From NCBI RefSeq assembly GCF_020379485.1, contig NC_063446.1, forward strand, positions 25,136,610 to 25,200,609: a DNA stretch of 64,000 bases, written 5' to 3'. The notes below the pieces were generated by a model, which was given only the letters and a program-made list of their open reading frames with translations, did no database searches and was not told where the DNA came from. Below, in pieces: positions 17,662 through 29,988 of the stretch (the stretch's first letter is position 1; each line of letters opens with the position of its first letter). The stretch is from Brassica napus. Lineage: Eukaryota > Streptophyta > Magnoliopsida > Brassicales > Brassicaceae. The position numbers and the translations under genes are program-made.

Positions 17662-19461
17662 ATGGTGAAGGCAACGAAGGCGGAGAAGAAGATCGCGTAC
17701 GACGCGAAGCTATGTCAGCTCATCGACGAGTTCACTCAGATCCTGGTCGTTGCAGCGGATAACGTCGGATCGACTCAGCTCCAGAACATCAGGAAGGGTC
17801 TTCGTGGAGACTCGGTGGTGCTCATGGGGAAGAACACTATGATGAAGCGTTCGGTTAAGATCCACGCTGAGAATACCGGGAACACTGCGATCCTTAATTT
17901 GATGCCTCTCCTTCAGGTTTGATTTTACATTTTTTTTTGAGATTTTAATCGAAAGTTTTGATTTTTATTGGGATGTGTTTTTGTGTTTTAGGGAAATGTT
18001 GGTTTGATCTTCACCAAGGGTGATCTTAAGGAAGTGAGCGAGGAAGTTGCCAAGTATAAGGTTTGATTGCGTGGATGAGTTATTACTTAAATGTCTGTTT
18101 ATGTTAGTTTAGTTTCAGTTGTAGCTGTTCATAGGTCTGTCTTCGTAGTATGTGTAGCTAAAGTGATTAATGCCTTTAGTATATCAACTACTTGCATTGC
18201 TGCTTATCGGTTTAGTTTATCATTTATCTGTTCCCTAGCTATGGTTTAATGTCATTTGTAACTAGAATGATTACTGTCTTCTGCATCAACTTGATCAAAC
18301 ATGAATATGTACTTAATTACATTTTTGGTTATACTAGTTTAGTTTCACATATTGCTGTTTAAAGCTCTGTCTTAGTAGTATGCGTAGCTAAAATGATTAT
18401 TGTCTTTTGCATGAACCTGATCATACATGTATGAGTTCTTAATTACATGTTTTGCTTATAATAGTTTAATTTCACATATTTGTGATTTCATGAAAAAAAT
18501 CTATTGTTCTGTTCTTGCTATTATGTGTAGCTAGAATGAATACTCTCTACTGCTTCAGCTTGAGTAGATATTTGGGTGCTTCTCGGTGTGATTGGATTGA
18601 TAGAACTTTGCCATTCATGTATGTCTTGTAATATGAACAGGTTGGGGCTCCTGCTCGTGTGGGTTTGGTTGCGCCAATTGATGTGGTTGTCCAGCCTGGA
18701 AACACTGGTCTCGACCCATCCCAGACATCTTTCTTCCAGGTTTGGTTATTAATCATGCTTTGTAATACTCTTAACTTGCTGAAGTTATTGTTAACCCATA
18801 AATGTGTGTTTGTGATTTGTAGGTTCTTAACATCCCAACTAAGATTAATAAGGGTACAGTCGAAATCATCACCCCCGTCGAGCTCATCAAGCAAGGCGAC
18901 AAGGTCGGTTCTTCCGAGGCCGCCCTTCTAGCCAAGCTCGGCATCAGGCCGTTTTCATACGGTCTTGTTGTCCAGTCGGTTTACGACAACGGCTCAGTCT
19001 TCAGCCCAGAGGTTCTTGATCTTACAGAAGACGACCTCGTCCAGAAGTTCGCCGCTGGTATCTCAATGGTCACTTCCTTGGCTCTAGCCATCTCTTTCCC
19101 TACCCTCGCTGCTGCTCCACACATGTTCATCAATGCCTACAAGAACGCTTTGGCTATCTGTGTTGCCACTGAGTACACTTTCCCACAAGCAGAGAAGGTC
19201 AAGGAGTACTTGAAGGTAGGTTCATCAAATTGTTTCAACTTTTTAATTTGATATTGAAGTGTTTGTGTGTTGATGTTAACATTGCGGTATGATTTTGGAA
19301 TGCAGGATCCTAGCAAGTTTGCTGTTGCTGTAGCGGCGGTTTCTGCTGACGCAGGCGGTGGTGCTTCGGCTGGAGCTGCCAAGGTAGAGGAGAAGAAGGA
19401 AGTGGTTGAGGAATCAGATGAAGAAGACTATGGTGGTTTCGATATGTTCGGTGATGAATAG
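17662..19461 (+). CDS. RPP0B: 60S acidic ribosomal protein P0 (5 exons)
   Basis: Predicted 323-aa ribosomal stalk base protein. Exons: 17662-17916, 17992-18060, 18641-18739, 18823-19215, 19306-19461; frames join exactly. The N-terminal L10-type domain binds 28S rRNA (KNTMMKRSV region) and the C-terminal part binds P1/P2 dimers. The C-terminus is the acidic tail ending [13 protein letters not shown], which contacts elongation factors. The Ala-rich hinge before it is typical of P proteins. Length fits the family (about 320 aa). Intron 2 is unusually long (580 bp) and repetitive. The location next to MYB1 fits RPP0B (AT3G09200). Confidence 0.95.
18100..18560. repeat. Degenerate tandem repeats filling P0 intron 2
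   Basis: The intron contains diverged copies of a unit including TAGTTTAGTTTCA, a CTGTCTTnGTAGTATG block and GTAGCTAnAATGATTA. Clear copies start near 18104, 18338 and 18458, with a partial copy near 18205-18290. The long intron therefore grew by local duplication, not by insertion of a recognisable transposon. Confidence 0.7.
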
Positions 19462-19971
19462 ATTAATATATCTATCGAGTTCACGTTTTTGTCGTTGCTA
19501 TCATTTATAAGTGTTGCTTCGTTTGTAGTATGATGTTTTCAATGTTCTCGACTTTGGTGGCCACTTCAGATTTATACATTTATCTTTCTAGTTTGAAGAA
19601 GTTTTGCTTCTTGAAATATTTTGTCAAGTGCCATTGTTTCAGAGAGATTCAGTCTCGTTTACTTCATACGAGTCGTTTAAAAGGAATTATCCATTCACTG
19701 AATCCTCCGATGTTTGTGCGTTCTTCTATGTGTATGCATGCACTCAGTGCCACCAAATACACTGAGGCCCATATCGTGGCCCGGCCCGGCTCGGTACGGC
19801 CCTGAAAACGTATTTAAAATTAATGTAAACAGAAAAAAAATGATTTTGCTTCTTCATACTGGAATCATATCTATTTCTTCAACAGTTCAGAGCTCAAGAA
19901 AGAGACAGAGGAAGAAGTCATTAGTTTCACTTTTGTGTTTGTGTTTCAGTGTTGTAAATTAGCTTTTATTA
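19462..19971. other. P0-HY2 intergenic region
   Basis: Only 510 bp lie between the P0 stop and the HY2 start. It contains the P0 3' UTR and the HY2 promoter/leader, including GGCCCAT (about 19765-19771) and a GC-rich patch at 19778-19803. No trace of a gene is seen, although in Arabidopsis several genes including MED27 and a lectin gene lie here. Confidence 0.5.
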
Positions 19972-21866
19972 ATGGAGTTAGGATCTTCTTCAATTGGGCC
20001 GTCCTTCAAGGCAGCAAACCCTCCTGTACGAATCTCTAAGAACACCAATCTCACGTTGAGAAGGGGAAGCCAAAGATTCTCATTCAGAGTCTCTGCTGTT
20101 TCGTATAAAGAATTCGCTGACTCTGCTCTTGAAGAAACCAGGAAGAGGGTCGTTCTTGAGCCTTCACCTCTCCAGGTAGAATGCAATTACTTTGAGCTTT
20201 AGTTGTCATTAGTACACAGACCATAACTAGCATTTGTTATGGTTACGTTGAGCTTGAGTTGTCGTTAGGACAAACACACGGCAAGTATAAACTACTAAAG
20301 AACATCCTGAGCTGTCTTGTTTATCTATGTGACTATATCAAAGATTCTGGGGAAGTTTGTCTTGATTCAATTAGTTATAGCCGTGACATTTTTATAACAC
20401 AAACTATTATGTATAAGGTCCAAGTACACAGGGAGGGAACTGATTTGTCTTTAAACACTGATCCATTTCAATTTTAGGCAAGCTTGACTGGTAAAGCCTG
20501 TTTCTTTACTTCTTTTTTTTTTTCCTGATCATCAAATTGTTTCAGGAAAGGTATAGTAGCATGACAGGACTTGATGGCAAAACACAACTTCAAATGCTTG
20601 CTTTCAAATCTCCAAAGATTAGACTATTGCGGAGCATGGCCATCGAGAACGAGACAATGCAGGTATTATTATTTTTAATATATGTGTACAAATTTGATTG
20701 GCATGATCTCTGTGTATATGACCTTCCAAGGAGGGTGAAAGAACATGTTGCTTTAGTCCTCATTTTCTAACCATTCAATGGTTTATGATTGTTTCTAGTG
20801 TCTGTATGATCTTCAGGTGTTTGACTTTGCTGGTTTCATGGAGCCTGAGTATGATACACCTATATTCTGTGCTAACTTCTTCACATCTGCCAACACCAAC
20901 ATAGTGGTGCTGTAAGTTATCTTCTTCTTTGATCTTTTAGTAATGCTCGGAGTCAGTAATGTCTATGTTGTCCAAAGATAGAGACTAAAGCTTTAATGTA
21001 TCCTAGGGACCTGAATCCGTTGCAGCAGTTGACTGACCAGACGGATTACCAAGACAAGTATTACAAAAACATAATGTCCATATACCACAAATATGATGAG
21101 GTTAGCTACAATAAACACTAAGTGACTCAACTGCTTGTGTGTATGAACTGATCTGAGTTTTTTTCTTGCAGATGTTCCCATGGGGAGGAAAGCTAACTGC
21201 TGAATCCATAAAGTTCTTTTCGCCTCTGGTGATGTGGACTAGATTCTCGTCCAGCCAAGATAAGCACAATGCTTTGTTCTCTGCGTTCCTCGAATACTAT
21301 CAGGTATAATCAGAACTTGTGTGCTGCTGCTGGCTAAAAGCTAAGGTTTTAACAGCCAAACATGTTTCTCTTACCATAAAGGCATGGCTTGAGATGACAA
21401 TACAAGTGAAGGAGGAGATTGAGCCGTCTCAGGTGAGAGCTAACCGTGAAGCACAGCACAAGTACCTGACATGGCGAGCACAAAAGGTGATTTACTTTCT
21501 GTTTAAACAGACATTTGTGTTCTGTATTGTTGTTAGAGTGGATCTTTGTCTGGTGGTTGGCAGGATCCTGGACATGGTCTTCTTAGAAAATTATTTGGTG
21601 AAGAAAAGGCAAAGGTATAACATTGAGTGGTTTGGTTTCACTTGTTGTCCTTGTGAAGATGTTTTTAATAATTGATTTTTGAACAAAACCAGGAGTTGTT
21701 GAGAGATTTTCTGTTCAATGGGGTGAATGAGTTGGGCACAAAAACATTCATTGATTACTTTCCAGAGTACCAAACAGAAGATGGAACTGTGAGTGACAAA
21801 AGAAGTATCATTGGGAAGTCTTTTGAAACTCGGCCATGGGATTCAAATGGACTATTCATCGGCTAA
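19972..21866 (+). CDS. HY2: Phytochromobilin:ferredoxin oxidoreductase (8 exons)
   Basis: Predicted 323-aa plastid enzyme that reduces biliverdin IXalpha to phytochromobilin, the phytochrome chromophore, using ferredoxin. Exons: 19972-20175, 20546-20662, 20817-20911, 21007-21100, 21172-21303, 21382-21486, 21564-21614, 21693-21866; all junctions are in phase. The first about 45 residues are rich in Ser, Arg and hydroxylated residues, as in a chloroplast transit peptide. The remainder matches ferredoxin-dependent bilin reductases: FAGFMEPEYDTPIFCANFF, VVLDLNP, DYFPEYQTEDGT and the C-terminal SFETRPWDSNGLF. Length is close to Arabidopsis HY2 (329 aa, from memory). A second partial copy of exons 5-6 lies at 44.3 kb. 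Confidence 0.95.
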
Positions 21867-22485
21867 CAGCAGGAGAACATGAAGTGAACTTGAGAGAGCA
21901 TGAAGAGTCTCTTAGTTTCTGGGTGTTAATACTTTAGCAAGCATCTTCATATGATTGTTTTGAGTTTACCAACACTGGTTAATGTGTTGTTACCATTGTT
22001 TATCCTCTGCTGGTTGAATTACATGTTATCAAATAAGAGTAAAACAGCCTTTTGACACTCCCAATGAGTACATATTTGCTTCTTTGATCACAACCTCTGC
22101 CTTATCAAATGGTCTCTCCAACATCCTCTCAAAGGGTGAAGCCAAAGAAGCATCTCCATCAGCATTTTAAAGATAATAAAATCTGAAAATATCCATTGAA
22201 GAAAAGAAACTTTGTTACTCTGAAATGTTATTTTTTTGGCTTAGATTGTCATCACTCATCAACATGTTTTTTTTTTCCTTTCCATTAGATATATCAACAA
22301 TCAAACTGTTTCAATGTATGTAGTTAATTGTGTTTTTGTTTGTTTTAATGTGTAGCTGAAGAATCTTTGTGAGCATTGCCTTTTGCCTCAAATCAAATGT
22401 GCTTGTAGGTATATCAAGTGTGTTACTAAATATTTTGGATCTCTATCTTTAAAACTATAAATGTTTCAACGGTTGAACAACAAAA
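21867..22485. other. HY2 3' flank
   Basis: 3' UTR and intergenic DNA up to the tRNA gene. No further gene or repeat is recognised. Confidence 0.4.
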
Positions 22486-22557
22486 TCCGTTGTAGTCTAG
22501 CTGGTCAGGATACTCGGCTCTCACCCGAGAGACCCGGGTTCGAGTCCCGGCAACGGA
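22486..22557 (+). tRNA. trnE-CUC: tRNA-Glu (CUC)
   Basis: A 72-nt cloverleaf with no intron. The acceptor arms TCCGTTG and CAACGGA pair. The D-arm contains the A-box (TAGTCTAGCTGGTCAGG), the anticodon loop CTCTCAC gives anticodon CUC at 22520-22522, and the T-arm holds the B-box GGTTCGAGTCC. A T5 Pol III terminator follows directly (22560-22564). Confidence 0.95.
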
Positions 22558-22564
22558 GATTTTT

Positions 22565-24455
22565 GACTCTTCTAAGTGATATTATGAACAAGTAGTATTA
22601 TGAAACGGAGGCGGTATGTTTTAAGTTTTATGATATCGCTGATTCTGTTCAGGCTCAGGACAAGACTTCCTCGGAAAGAATAGCTTCTTGCCGTCAAGCA
22701 TTGCACGGTTTGAATGGTGCTGCTTCGGTTTTCATATAATCAATGTCGGTAATTATCTCCCCGATATTGAATATCAGATGAACTCTGAGCATAGTTGTTT
22801 TGAAGCAATTTTGACGTTGACGATCCCGGAAATGTAGAAAGTTAGTGAAGTAATTGCCAAGATGATGTTTGAGCACGTAAAATAGAACACAAGCGATGGA
22901 TAATATGTCTAACGATTAGTTTCAAATCAATAGAACACTTTAAAGTTTGAATACATTGACTTGCTAACATATTAAAACTATTTCAGATACTAAAGCTTTA
23001 AAATGTTTGCTATGTGAACATACAATTAAAACATTGTATAATAGTTTCATTTATCTCATTTCTTATTAACTTCTTAATGTTTGTAGTTCTGAAGATCAGA
23101 CTCGAACCTGTGACCTACAAAACCGGTTCCACCAAACTAATGTTGAGACATGTTAGTGCTTTTAGTTTTTCAACTTTGCCTTTCTATCTCTCTTCGTTTG
23201 AGGACTCCTACTACAGATAGCTGCTGATTTTCATGGTAATGGTAGACTCATTTTGTAGGATAAAACCATATCCAGATAGATATATTCGGTACTTTTGATA
23301 TATGCGTTTATTGGATCCACAGTGCCATCCTTTTGATAAAAAGAGAATTTCTAGATACATTAATAATCACAAAATATAGTATTATAGAATAATTGTATAA
23401 ATGTTTTCCCACCATCAAAATGAGTTCCAATAGTTGATGGGGAACACATAGTCATAATGTAAAATATGAACGGATTCAAATTCATGTGTATAAAAAATGT
23501 TAGTAAAATTATTAAATAATGAATTAGTTATAAATCGATATTAAAGTTAGGAACAATTAATCATCTAAGACACGAAACATTATAATAAAGCAAAACCTAG
23601 AATTTTGTCTTGTTTTAGGTGCGTTTCTTGTCTTGCTTTAGTAACATGCTAAAACAACAAAGAGTCTACTTTATTGGGATTCCTCACTCTAATAAACAAA
23701 ATAAAAAAAATAAAAATAATAATCCTCCGAACAAGTTTTGAAAATAGATGTTCACAAAAATTAAGTTAACTATAGACTATAGCTATGATTCTTACATTTT
23801 GTTTTCCTAAACGGATTTTTACTCGTTTATACTTAGCGAGTTTAGATGTATTCCATCTACGTTTCTTTTACCTAAATCTGTCTTGTTCTATTTATGTCAA
23901 CAAATACTATACAAGTTTAAATATTTTCCCACCATGTGAAAAGTCGTTCTCAAACAACGGTGTTTATATTTTGACGTCTAATATATACATGACACACTCA
24001 CTCTTCACATACTAATAATACATTTATATAGATCTGTACATTACAAGTTAGTATAATATACATGGACACTTGTTAGTTATAGAGTATCTGAGTAAGAAAG
24101 GTAGGTAAAGAGACTTTCATAAATGTGAATAGAATGACATACAGAAGCATGTTGGGTCCAAAATAGAGGCTTTTTATGTAAAATAATAAATCTTTTGCGA
24201 TTTAAAAATTTATATAAAAGTGAAAATTAAGCTAGGCTGTTTTTTCTTCTTGATTAAAATTGGGAAAATCAAAAAGCCTTTGATTTCTGTGAGTTGTCGA
24301 ATGTTGTGGGCCAAAAGGTTCATACTTTGATTGTCATTTTCCAACTCATAATTTCTCATGTAATCATTACATTCCTCTTTTTGTTTTCCTTTACCTTTGA
24401 TCCGATATGTTCCATATTTTTCTTACAAAAAATTGCAATCTTATCAAAGAGACTA
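22565..24455. other. AT-rich intergenic DNA, left part
   Basis: No supported gene. At about 23090-23165 the minus strand shows a B-box-like GGTTCGAGTC preceded by an A-box-like TTTGGTGGAA at suitable spacing, which may be a worn SINE or tRNA-derived fragment, but without a tail or flanking duplication. In Arabidopsis several genes lie between HY2 and OCTOPUS; none is recognised here. Confidence 0.4.
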
Positions 24456-24720
24456 CTCTCTCCCTCTTTTCCGGAAAGTAAAATTTTATAAATTATTCAC
24501 GTTTATTAAAAATTTAATAATATTTATAATTTAGTTTATTTTTTATTTTATTATATATTTTTCAATAACGTTCCATCAATAAAATTTAATCAATTCAAAT
24601 ATTCTCAATTAATGTTGCTGAAAAAAAAATATAAAAAAAAGTATCTTAACAATATAGAAAATTTATCTTTGTGGAACAAGAAAAAAATCTAAAAGATTTT
24701 ACTTTCGGAAACGGAGAGAG
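24456..24720. mobile_element. Stowaway-like MITE
   Basis: A 265-bp AT-rich element with terminal inverted repeats beginning CTCTCTCC and ending GGAGAGAG. The inner parts also pair (TTTTCCGGAAAGTAAAATTTT against AAGATTTTACTTTCGGAAA). TA dinucleotides flank both ends (24454-24455, 24721-24722), the Tc1/mariner target duplication. No coding capacity. Confidence 0.85.
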
Positions 24721-24722
24721 TA

Positions 24723-26771
24723 ATAATTATTGTTGGTTAAAACAAAGACTAATAATTATTGGACATGTTTGATTTTTATTAAAATGTGAGAAACCGGTTA
24801 AGTTTGGAACTAGTGAAGCCTAGAAAAGTTATGATTTAAGGCATTTCCAATTTATAGTAGTAATAGTTTAGTATCAAAATCACACTATTTTGGTATAGTT
24901 CCAAAACTAAAACAGTTATTTTAACTACAACACTACACTTCACATTATAAATTATTTTTATATTATTAAAACAATTTTTTATTTAATATTTAAAATATAA
25001 ATAATTATTATTAGGTAACGAGATTACATACAAACAAATGACACGAAAAATGTTTTTTTTCTAAAAATATTATATAATATTTAACTAACAGGTTTATATA
25101 ATTTTTCAATACACATAATATTTACTATAAATATTTAATTGATTATTTTATAGGTATTTAATCTCTAATTTATTATTTATTTAATTGTACATTTTATTAA
25201 TAAAAATAAGTAATAATATTTTGTGTCTTGAATACTATCACACCAAATTTAATGTGATATTATAGTGTTATACTAAAACAATATGGTTTATAATAGGGTA
25301 TTTATATTATAATATTCGGTTTGATGTGTTTCTGTGTAAAAATACCACAAATAGAGTTTATTGTTGGGTTAAAGATGATCTTAGATTTGTTCAAATTACT
25401 ATATTATTTTGTTGAGTATATTTCTTTCATAAACGAGTTACATCAATTTACATATCAAATGGTTACTGCGGATAACGAATTAAGCTTCAAATTATTATTG
25501 CATTTTTTTGTTAACAACATTTTTTTTGTTATTACAAGTAGTTTAGGTTGATCAACAGAGTTAAAGTATTTGTGTCTCTCAAATGTTTAGGGTTTGTGTT
25601 CGCGTGGTTAATTATCTGTAAGCATGACTTATTGTTGACTGTGAAAAGTGAGTAAAAGAGAAGAAGACAGATTCATCTTTGGTCGATGAATCTCTTGTAT
25701 GGTAGATCTTACAAATGTGTATAAGAACTGAGTGAGTGTTGCTCACAAAAAAAAAAAAACTGAGTGAGCATATATAAACTAAGTAACTAACCCCATAATT
25801 TTATCTAGTCAAGGCAATTTTTGGTAAGGAAGATGTATCGTACAAAGATGCAAGGACCAATTCATAAGAAACATCATCAAGCATATCAGCTATACCGTTT
25901 TTACTGTCACAATCTCTTACAGTATTTTTACCGCTTCGCAACATTTTACCATGCTATTAAACATAATGTTTCTTGTTTTTTTGACTAAAATAATGTTTCG
26001 TGTTTTCCTTCTTTGTTTAGATACCCGTAGAGAAGGAAAATCTTAATCATGATATTTAACTCATGATTATATATGTGACACAGGCCAAACATGATATATT
26101 ATATATCGTTGAATAATTATTATGTTATATAGAGTAATTTATATTGCATTACTACCATTAGCTGTTTTGTCATAAATTAGTTATGCATTGTTATAATTAA
26201 AGGGGGTTTGTAAGATATTTTACCCCGACTAAACAAAATAATTACAAGGATTTCTATCTTTAGATCTCCATTCATTAAAATAAAGAGAACTATTTTTGTC
26301 AACATTTAATCATTTACCAAGTGCTAAAGTGAAAGGTGAAGTAATAATACAATAAAACACCCACATTAATGGCATTGATTGCGTGAGGTTTAGTGGGATA
26401 GGAGGCAACAATGGGCGGCCGTGCCTCACACTCACACACACATACACACGCACACGATGCTCAAATAATTATTAGAAAAAAAAAATACTTACGACTTAAG
26501 AAAAAAACTTATACGATAATGAAAGTGTATATCTTTGATGCTAGAAAGACATTGATTAATATACGAAAGTAGATAAGGTAACAAATGATGAATTATGAAC
26601 GTGGGATATGATTTAATTGGAACATTCTTGCCCACACTTCTGATAATATATCTACATGCATATCGCTCTATATATGTTTCAAGATTAAAAGATTAATTAA
26701 AAAGATTGAAGATCGTGATCAATTATTCACATATATATTACTTTTAAAAACGTATATATAATTTCTACTCT
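24723..26771. other. AT-rich intergenic DNA
   Basis: Very AT-rich, with poly-A/T runs and a short CA-rich stretch at 26430-26455. Open frames are short and look random. No gene or bounded element is supported. Confidence 0.4.
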
Positions 26772-26790
26772 AAGAACAAACTTATTCCAC

Positions 26791-27384
26791 GAAAGGGAGG
26801 TTATCCTAAAGGCGATTAAGGATGGTCGTGAATGGCAAGTGGCTCAGCCTCTCAAGCCCCCGACAACTTCTCCACAACCCCCCCAAAACAACTCAGAACT
26901 GTCGTCTAATGCACAACCCAACTACAACGGTACAATGTTTCTCGGACGGCGCCTGGGATAATGTGACTGGTAGGGGGGGAATGAGATGGATCATTAAAAA
27001 CAAAGACGGGACTACACTGCTCCAAGGCTCTTCTCACCGACGCTATGTCGCCTCAGCTATGGTAGCTGAAGCACTGGCATTGAAAGAAGCCATCTCCGTT
27101 GCTACTAATGCAGGTTTTACAGACTTACTATGTCTTTCAGATTGTAAAAGTCTCACGGATCTCATCACGGGAAACTCTTCTGTGACTGCTATTCAAGGCA
27201 TCCTCCACGACATTGGCGTGATGAGTCGATCCTTGAACTCTATCTCCTTTTCCTTTATCCCTCGTATTAAGAACGAAGCTGCTAATAGATTAGCTAAAGC
27301 AGCCCTTGTTGTTGCTTCGCCTATCTCAGTTATGTTGTAAACTCTTCTCTTTAATGCAAGTAATGAAAGGTTCAACCCAAAAAA
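26791..27384 (+). mobile_element. 5'-truncated LINE insertion with RNase H domain
   Basis: A 594-bp insertion bounded by a perfect 19-bp direct repeat, AAGAACAAACTTATTCCAC, at 26772-26790 and 27385-27403. Its coding part (open at 26822-27340) is the C-terminal RNase H domain typical of plant LINEs: CFSDGAWDN (first Asp), AEALALKEA (catalytic Glu), LSDCKSL (second Asp) and NEAANRLAKAA. The start of the insertion (KAIKDGREWQVAQ in another frame) is the usual LINE linker, so one frameshift lies near 26930. The 3' end is an A-rich run directly before the repeat. Confidence 0.92.
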
Positions 27385-27403
27385 AAGAACAAACTTATTC
27401 CAC

Positions 27404-28219
27404 AAACAATAAAAGCGTTTACAAGAAGGACAAGATTTGCTTCCCATGGTAGAGACACTCAGAGACCGTACTAGTACTACCACGATAAAAATATACTTCC
27501 AAAAATCAAATTAATATGCATCCACAAAACCTCACACAGAATAACTATACTTCAAATAAATATTTTATTTTTTTTGCGGGAAGAACAAAAAAAACACAAA
27601 AGAAAAGAAACAAAAAGAAAAGCCAAGACAAATTTGATCAGATAAAGGAAAAAATAAAGTTAAAGGTAATAGCATGCATCGCAAAAAGCATATAAATAAT
27701 TTAGTCTTTGAATATTTGATAACGATAACATATAAAAATATTTGAACCATATTTTCCATAGCTCCATTTCGAGAAAAGCTATTCAACCCCATTCAAAAAT
27801 AAATCGTAGTTTTTTTTGTAAAAGGAAAATAAATCGTAATTACTACTATATATTCATTACTTTCGAAAAACAACATATCTAGAAAAAAAAGTTGTTAAAA
27901 TTGTGATATCTATGTTTTCTACTGGTTACTAATCATAAATTAAAATTTTCAAATAGTAATTATTTTTATAACTTTTTATAGATTTAAAATAATGGAAAAT
28001 ACATAATCAGATAAAATGATGTATTATAGATTTTAAAACATACATAAAAATTAATTTTAAATTATGAAAATAAATAATCACAGAAAATGGTGTATTATAG
28101 GTTTTAAAACATATATAAAATGTAACATACAATCTAATTTTTGAATTGAAGGTACAATTAAAATACATAAAATTAACGTTATCCTATGTATTAGTTTAAT
28201 AAAATGCATATTTTTCATC
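27404..28219. other. AT-rich intergenic DNA
   Basis: No gene. A near-repeat of an AT-rich sentence (ATAATCAnATAAAATG, then ATTATAGnTTTTAAAACAT) occurs at about 28003-28050 and 28075-28115, suggesting local duplication. Confidence 0.4.
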
Positions 28220-28238
28220 AAGATAAATGGTACAACCA

Positions 28239-28402
28239 AGAGCTCTTGGTTTAGTGGTAATTGAACTTTGGCTGGAGTGTCCGTCCTGGGTTCGAGTCGC
28301 CTTGGTCACCTTTCCGTTTATAACTGTGCAAGTCCGGATGGAAAGTCTCCTGGAGATTAGTCTGGGCTTACCGCCTGGGATATATGCAGTTATCAAATAA
28401 AA
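28239..28402 (+). mobile_element. tRNA-derived SINE
   Basis: About 164 bp with a Pol III A-box-like TGGTTTAGTGGTAA (28247-28260) and B-box GGTTCGAGTCGCC (28290-28302), an unrelated body, and a short A-rich 3' end. It is flanked by a 19-bp direct repeat with one mismatch, AAGATAAATGGTACAACCA at 28220-28238 and AAGATAAATGGTACAATCA at 28403-28421. No cloverleaf forms, so it is not a tRNA gene. Confidence 0.9.
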
Positions 28403-28421
28403 AAGATAAATGGTACAATCA

Positions 28422-29988
28422 AAGTTGTTTCCAATTAATTTACCTCGTTACTTAGAATTCAATCTGATAAGTGTTCGAATATCGAGAAGCTTTAATTACA
28501 AAAATGTATGAAAAAGAGAAAATAAATGGAGAGAAAAAGAAAAAGAAAAAGAAAAAGGAAGAAGCGAGAAAGCGAAAGGAGAGAGTGTCATAGAGACAAG
28601 AATTTAGTCCCGAATCTTTATAATTCCAAAGAATCCCTTTTTTTGGTTTTTCTATATATTTTTAAAAACTAATTTTTACTGTGGTTAAAGCAGTAATTTT
28701 CCTAGTTGACGTAGAAGTCGCTATGATTGATGCGATAATTGACATGGTTATTACTACGGTAGAACTGTAGAGAAGCAGCACTGACAAATATTTTAATACT
28801 CAATTGGTATCGTAAAATAGTTCAAAACGAATTTGGTTTACGTAATTAGATCAGAGAATTAGTTGCATTACATGTCTTAAAATATACCAAACAATTTTTA
28901 TCGGATGCTCGATATTTTTGCTTTTTTTTTTGTTTGTTAACTGGATGATCGATGTTGTTTTACATTATGTTCTTTAAATGTTTTGTTTCGTTGAATCACC
29001 ACTATATTTTAATACTAAAATGTAAGTCAAAAAGAGTTTAAACTAAACTGAAACATGTGTGCATTGGAAATTTGTCAAAAGCAGTGTGAAAATTTTTATT
29101 TTTAGTTAAAATCGCTTTTGACAAAGCATGCAAATGATCCACTTTGTCACTAACCCAACATGTAACGGGTTTAATATTACACGAGACAAAACCGGAAGAA
29201 CATAGCTTCAGATTGTTATCTTTCTAATTAGTATTCACTAAACAACAATCACTTGAGTTTAATGTTTTTTTTTGGTAAAACTTTACTCTATCCATAGGCA
29301 TGTTAACAAAAAGTTTAACTGAAGACAAGAACCAAAGTTTAACGTGTAACAGCATGTTTATCCGGAATTTTTAATGAGGTTCTTAGTGTGTGGATCCCCA
29401 CAAAAATCTTAAAGATCGGTTACAAAAACTACTAATTAAGTACCGATTTTAGTGAGTTTCTTACGTTGTTCACGGACCCCACTGACTCGTGGCGGTCCGC
29501 GATTGGTTTGATTTTTAATTTTTATTTTTTTTTAGAAAAAAAAAATTTTAAAAACCCAAATGGATTTAAACATGATCTAAGAATTTTAACCTTTAATATA
29601 TGTTTCCATAACGAAGATACAAAACAAGTTTTGGCTTATATGAAATGATCAATAAAGCTGGTTAAAATATCTACTAATCAAACATAATCCAATTTCCATC
29701 TTTTGATTAAATATTAAAATCCTAGATTACCACACGAAAACAAAAGATACAAAATTAATTTTAAATATATTTTTGATAATTTGTTTTATTTTATTATATT
29801 TCGTTTCTATTCATCTCCTTTCTTTTTCAATACCTTGGAGGCAGACCAAGTTTCAGAAACAACACAACCAATCTCTCTCTCTCTCTCTAACGTACGTGTT
29901 GTCTCTCTCTCTCTCTCTCTCTATAACCAGAGAGACAGTGATGTCACTACTCTAAGCAGAGGAAAGTATCAACCACCATTTCCCAGTC
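28422..29988. other. Intergenic DNA and OCTOPUS leader
   Basis: AT-rich DNA with an A-rich purine tract at 28500-28590 (GAAAAAGAAAAAG type). CT microsatellites at 29873-29887 and 29899-29922 probably lie in the OCTOPUS 5' UTR. No gene is supported. Confidence 0.5.

Noticed and set aside
23090..23165. A-box/B-box-like pair on the minus strand
   Set aside because: Possible worn SINE or tRNA fragment, but no cloverleaf, tail or flanking repeat.
24852..25300. AT-rich segment with loosely inverted ends (TTTAGTAT...ACACTAT)
   Set aside because: The inverted match is patchy and expected in such AT-rich DNA; no target duplication was found.
28239..28310. tRNA gene with B-box GGTTCGAGTC
   Set aside because: Acceptor and anticodon stems do not form, and flanking repeats show it is a SINE.
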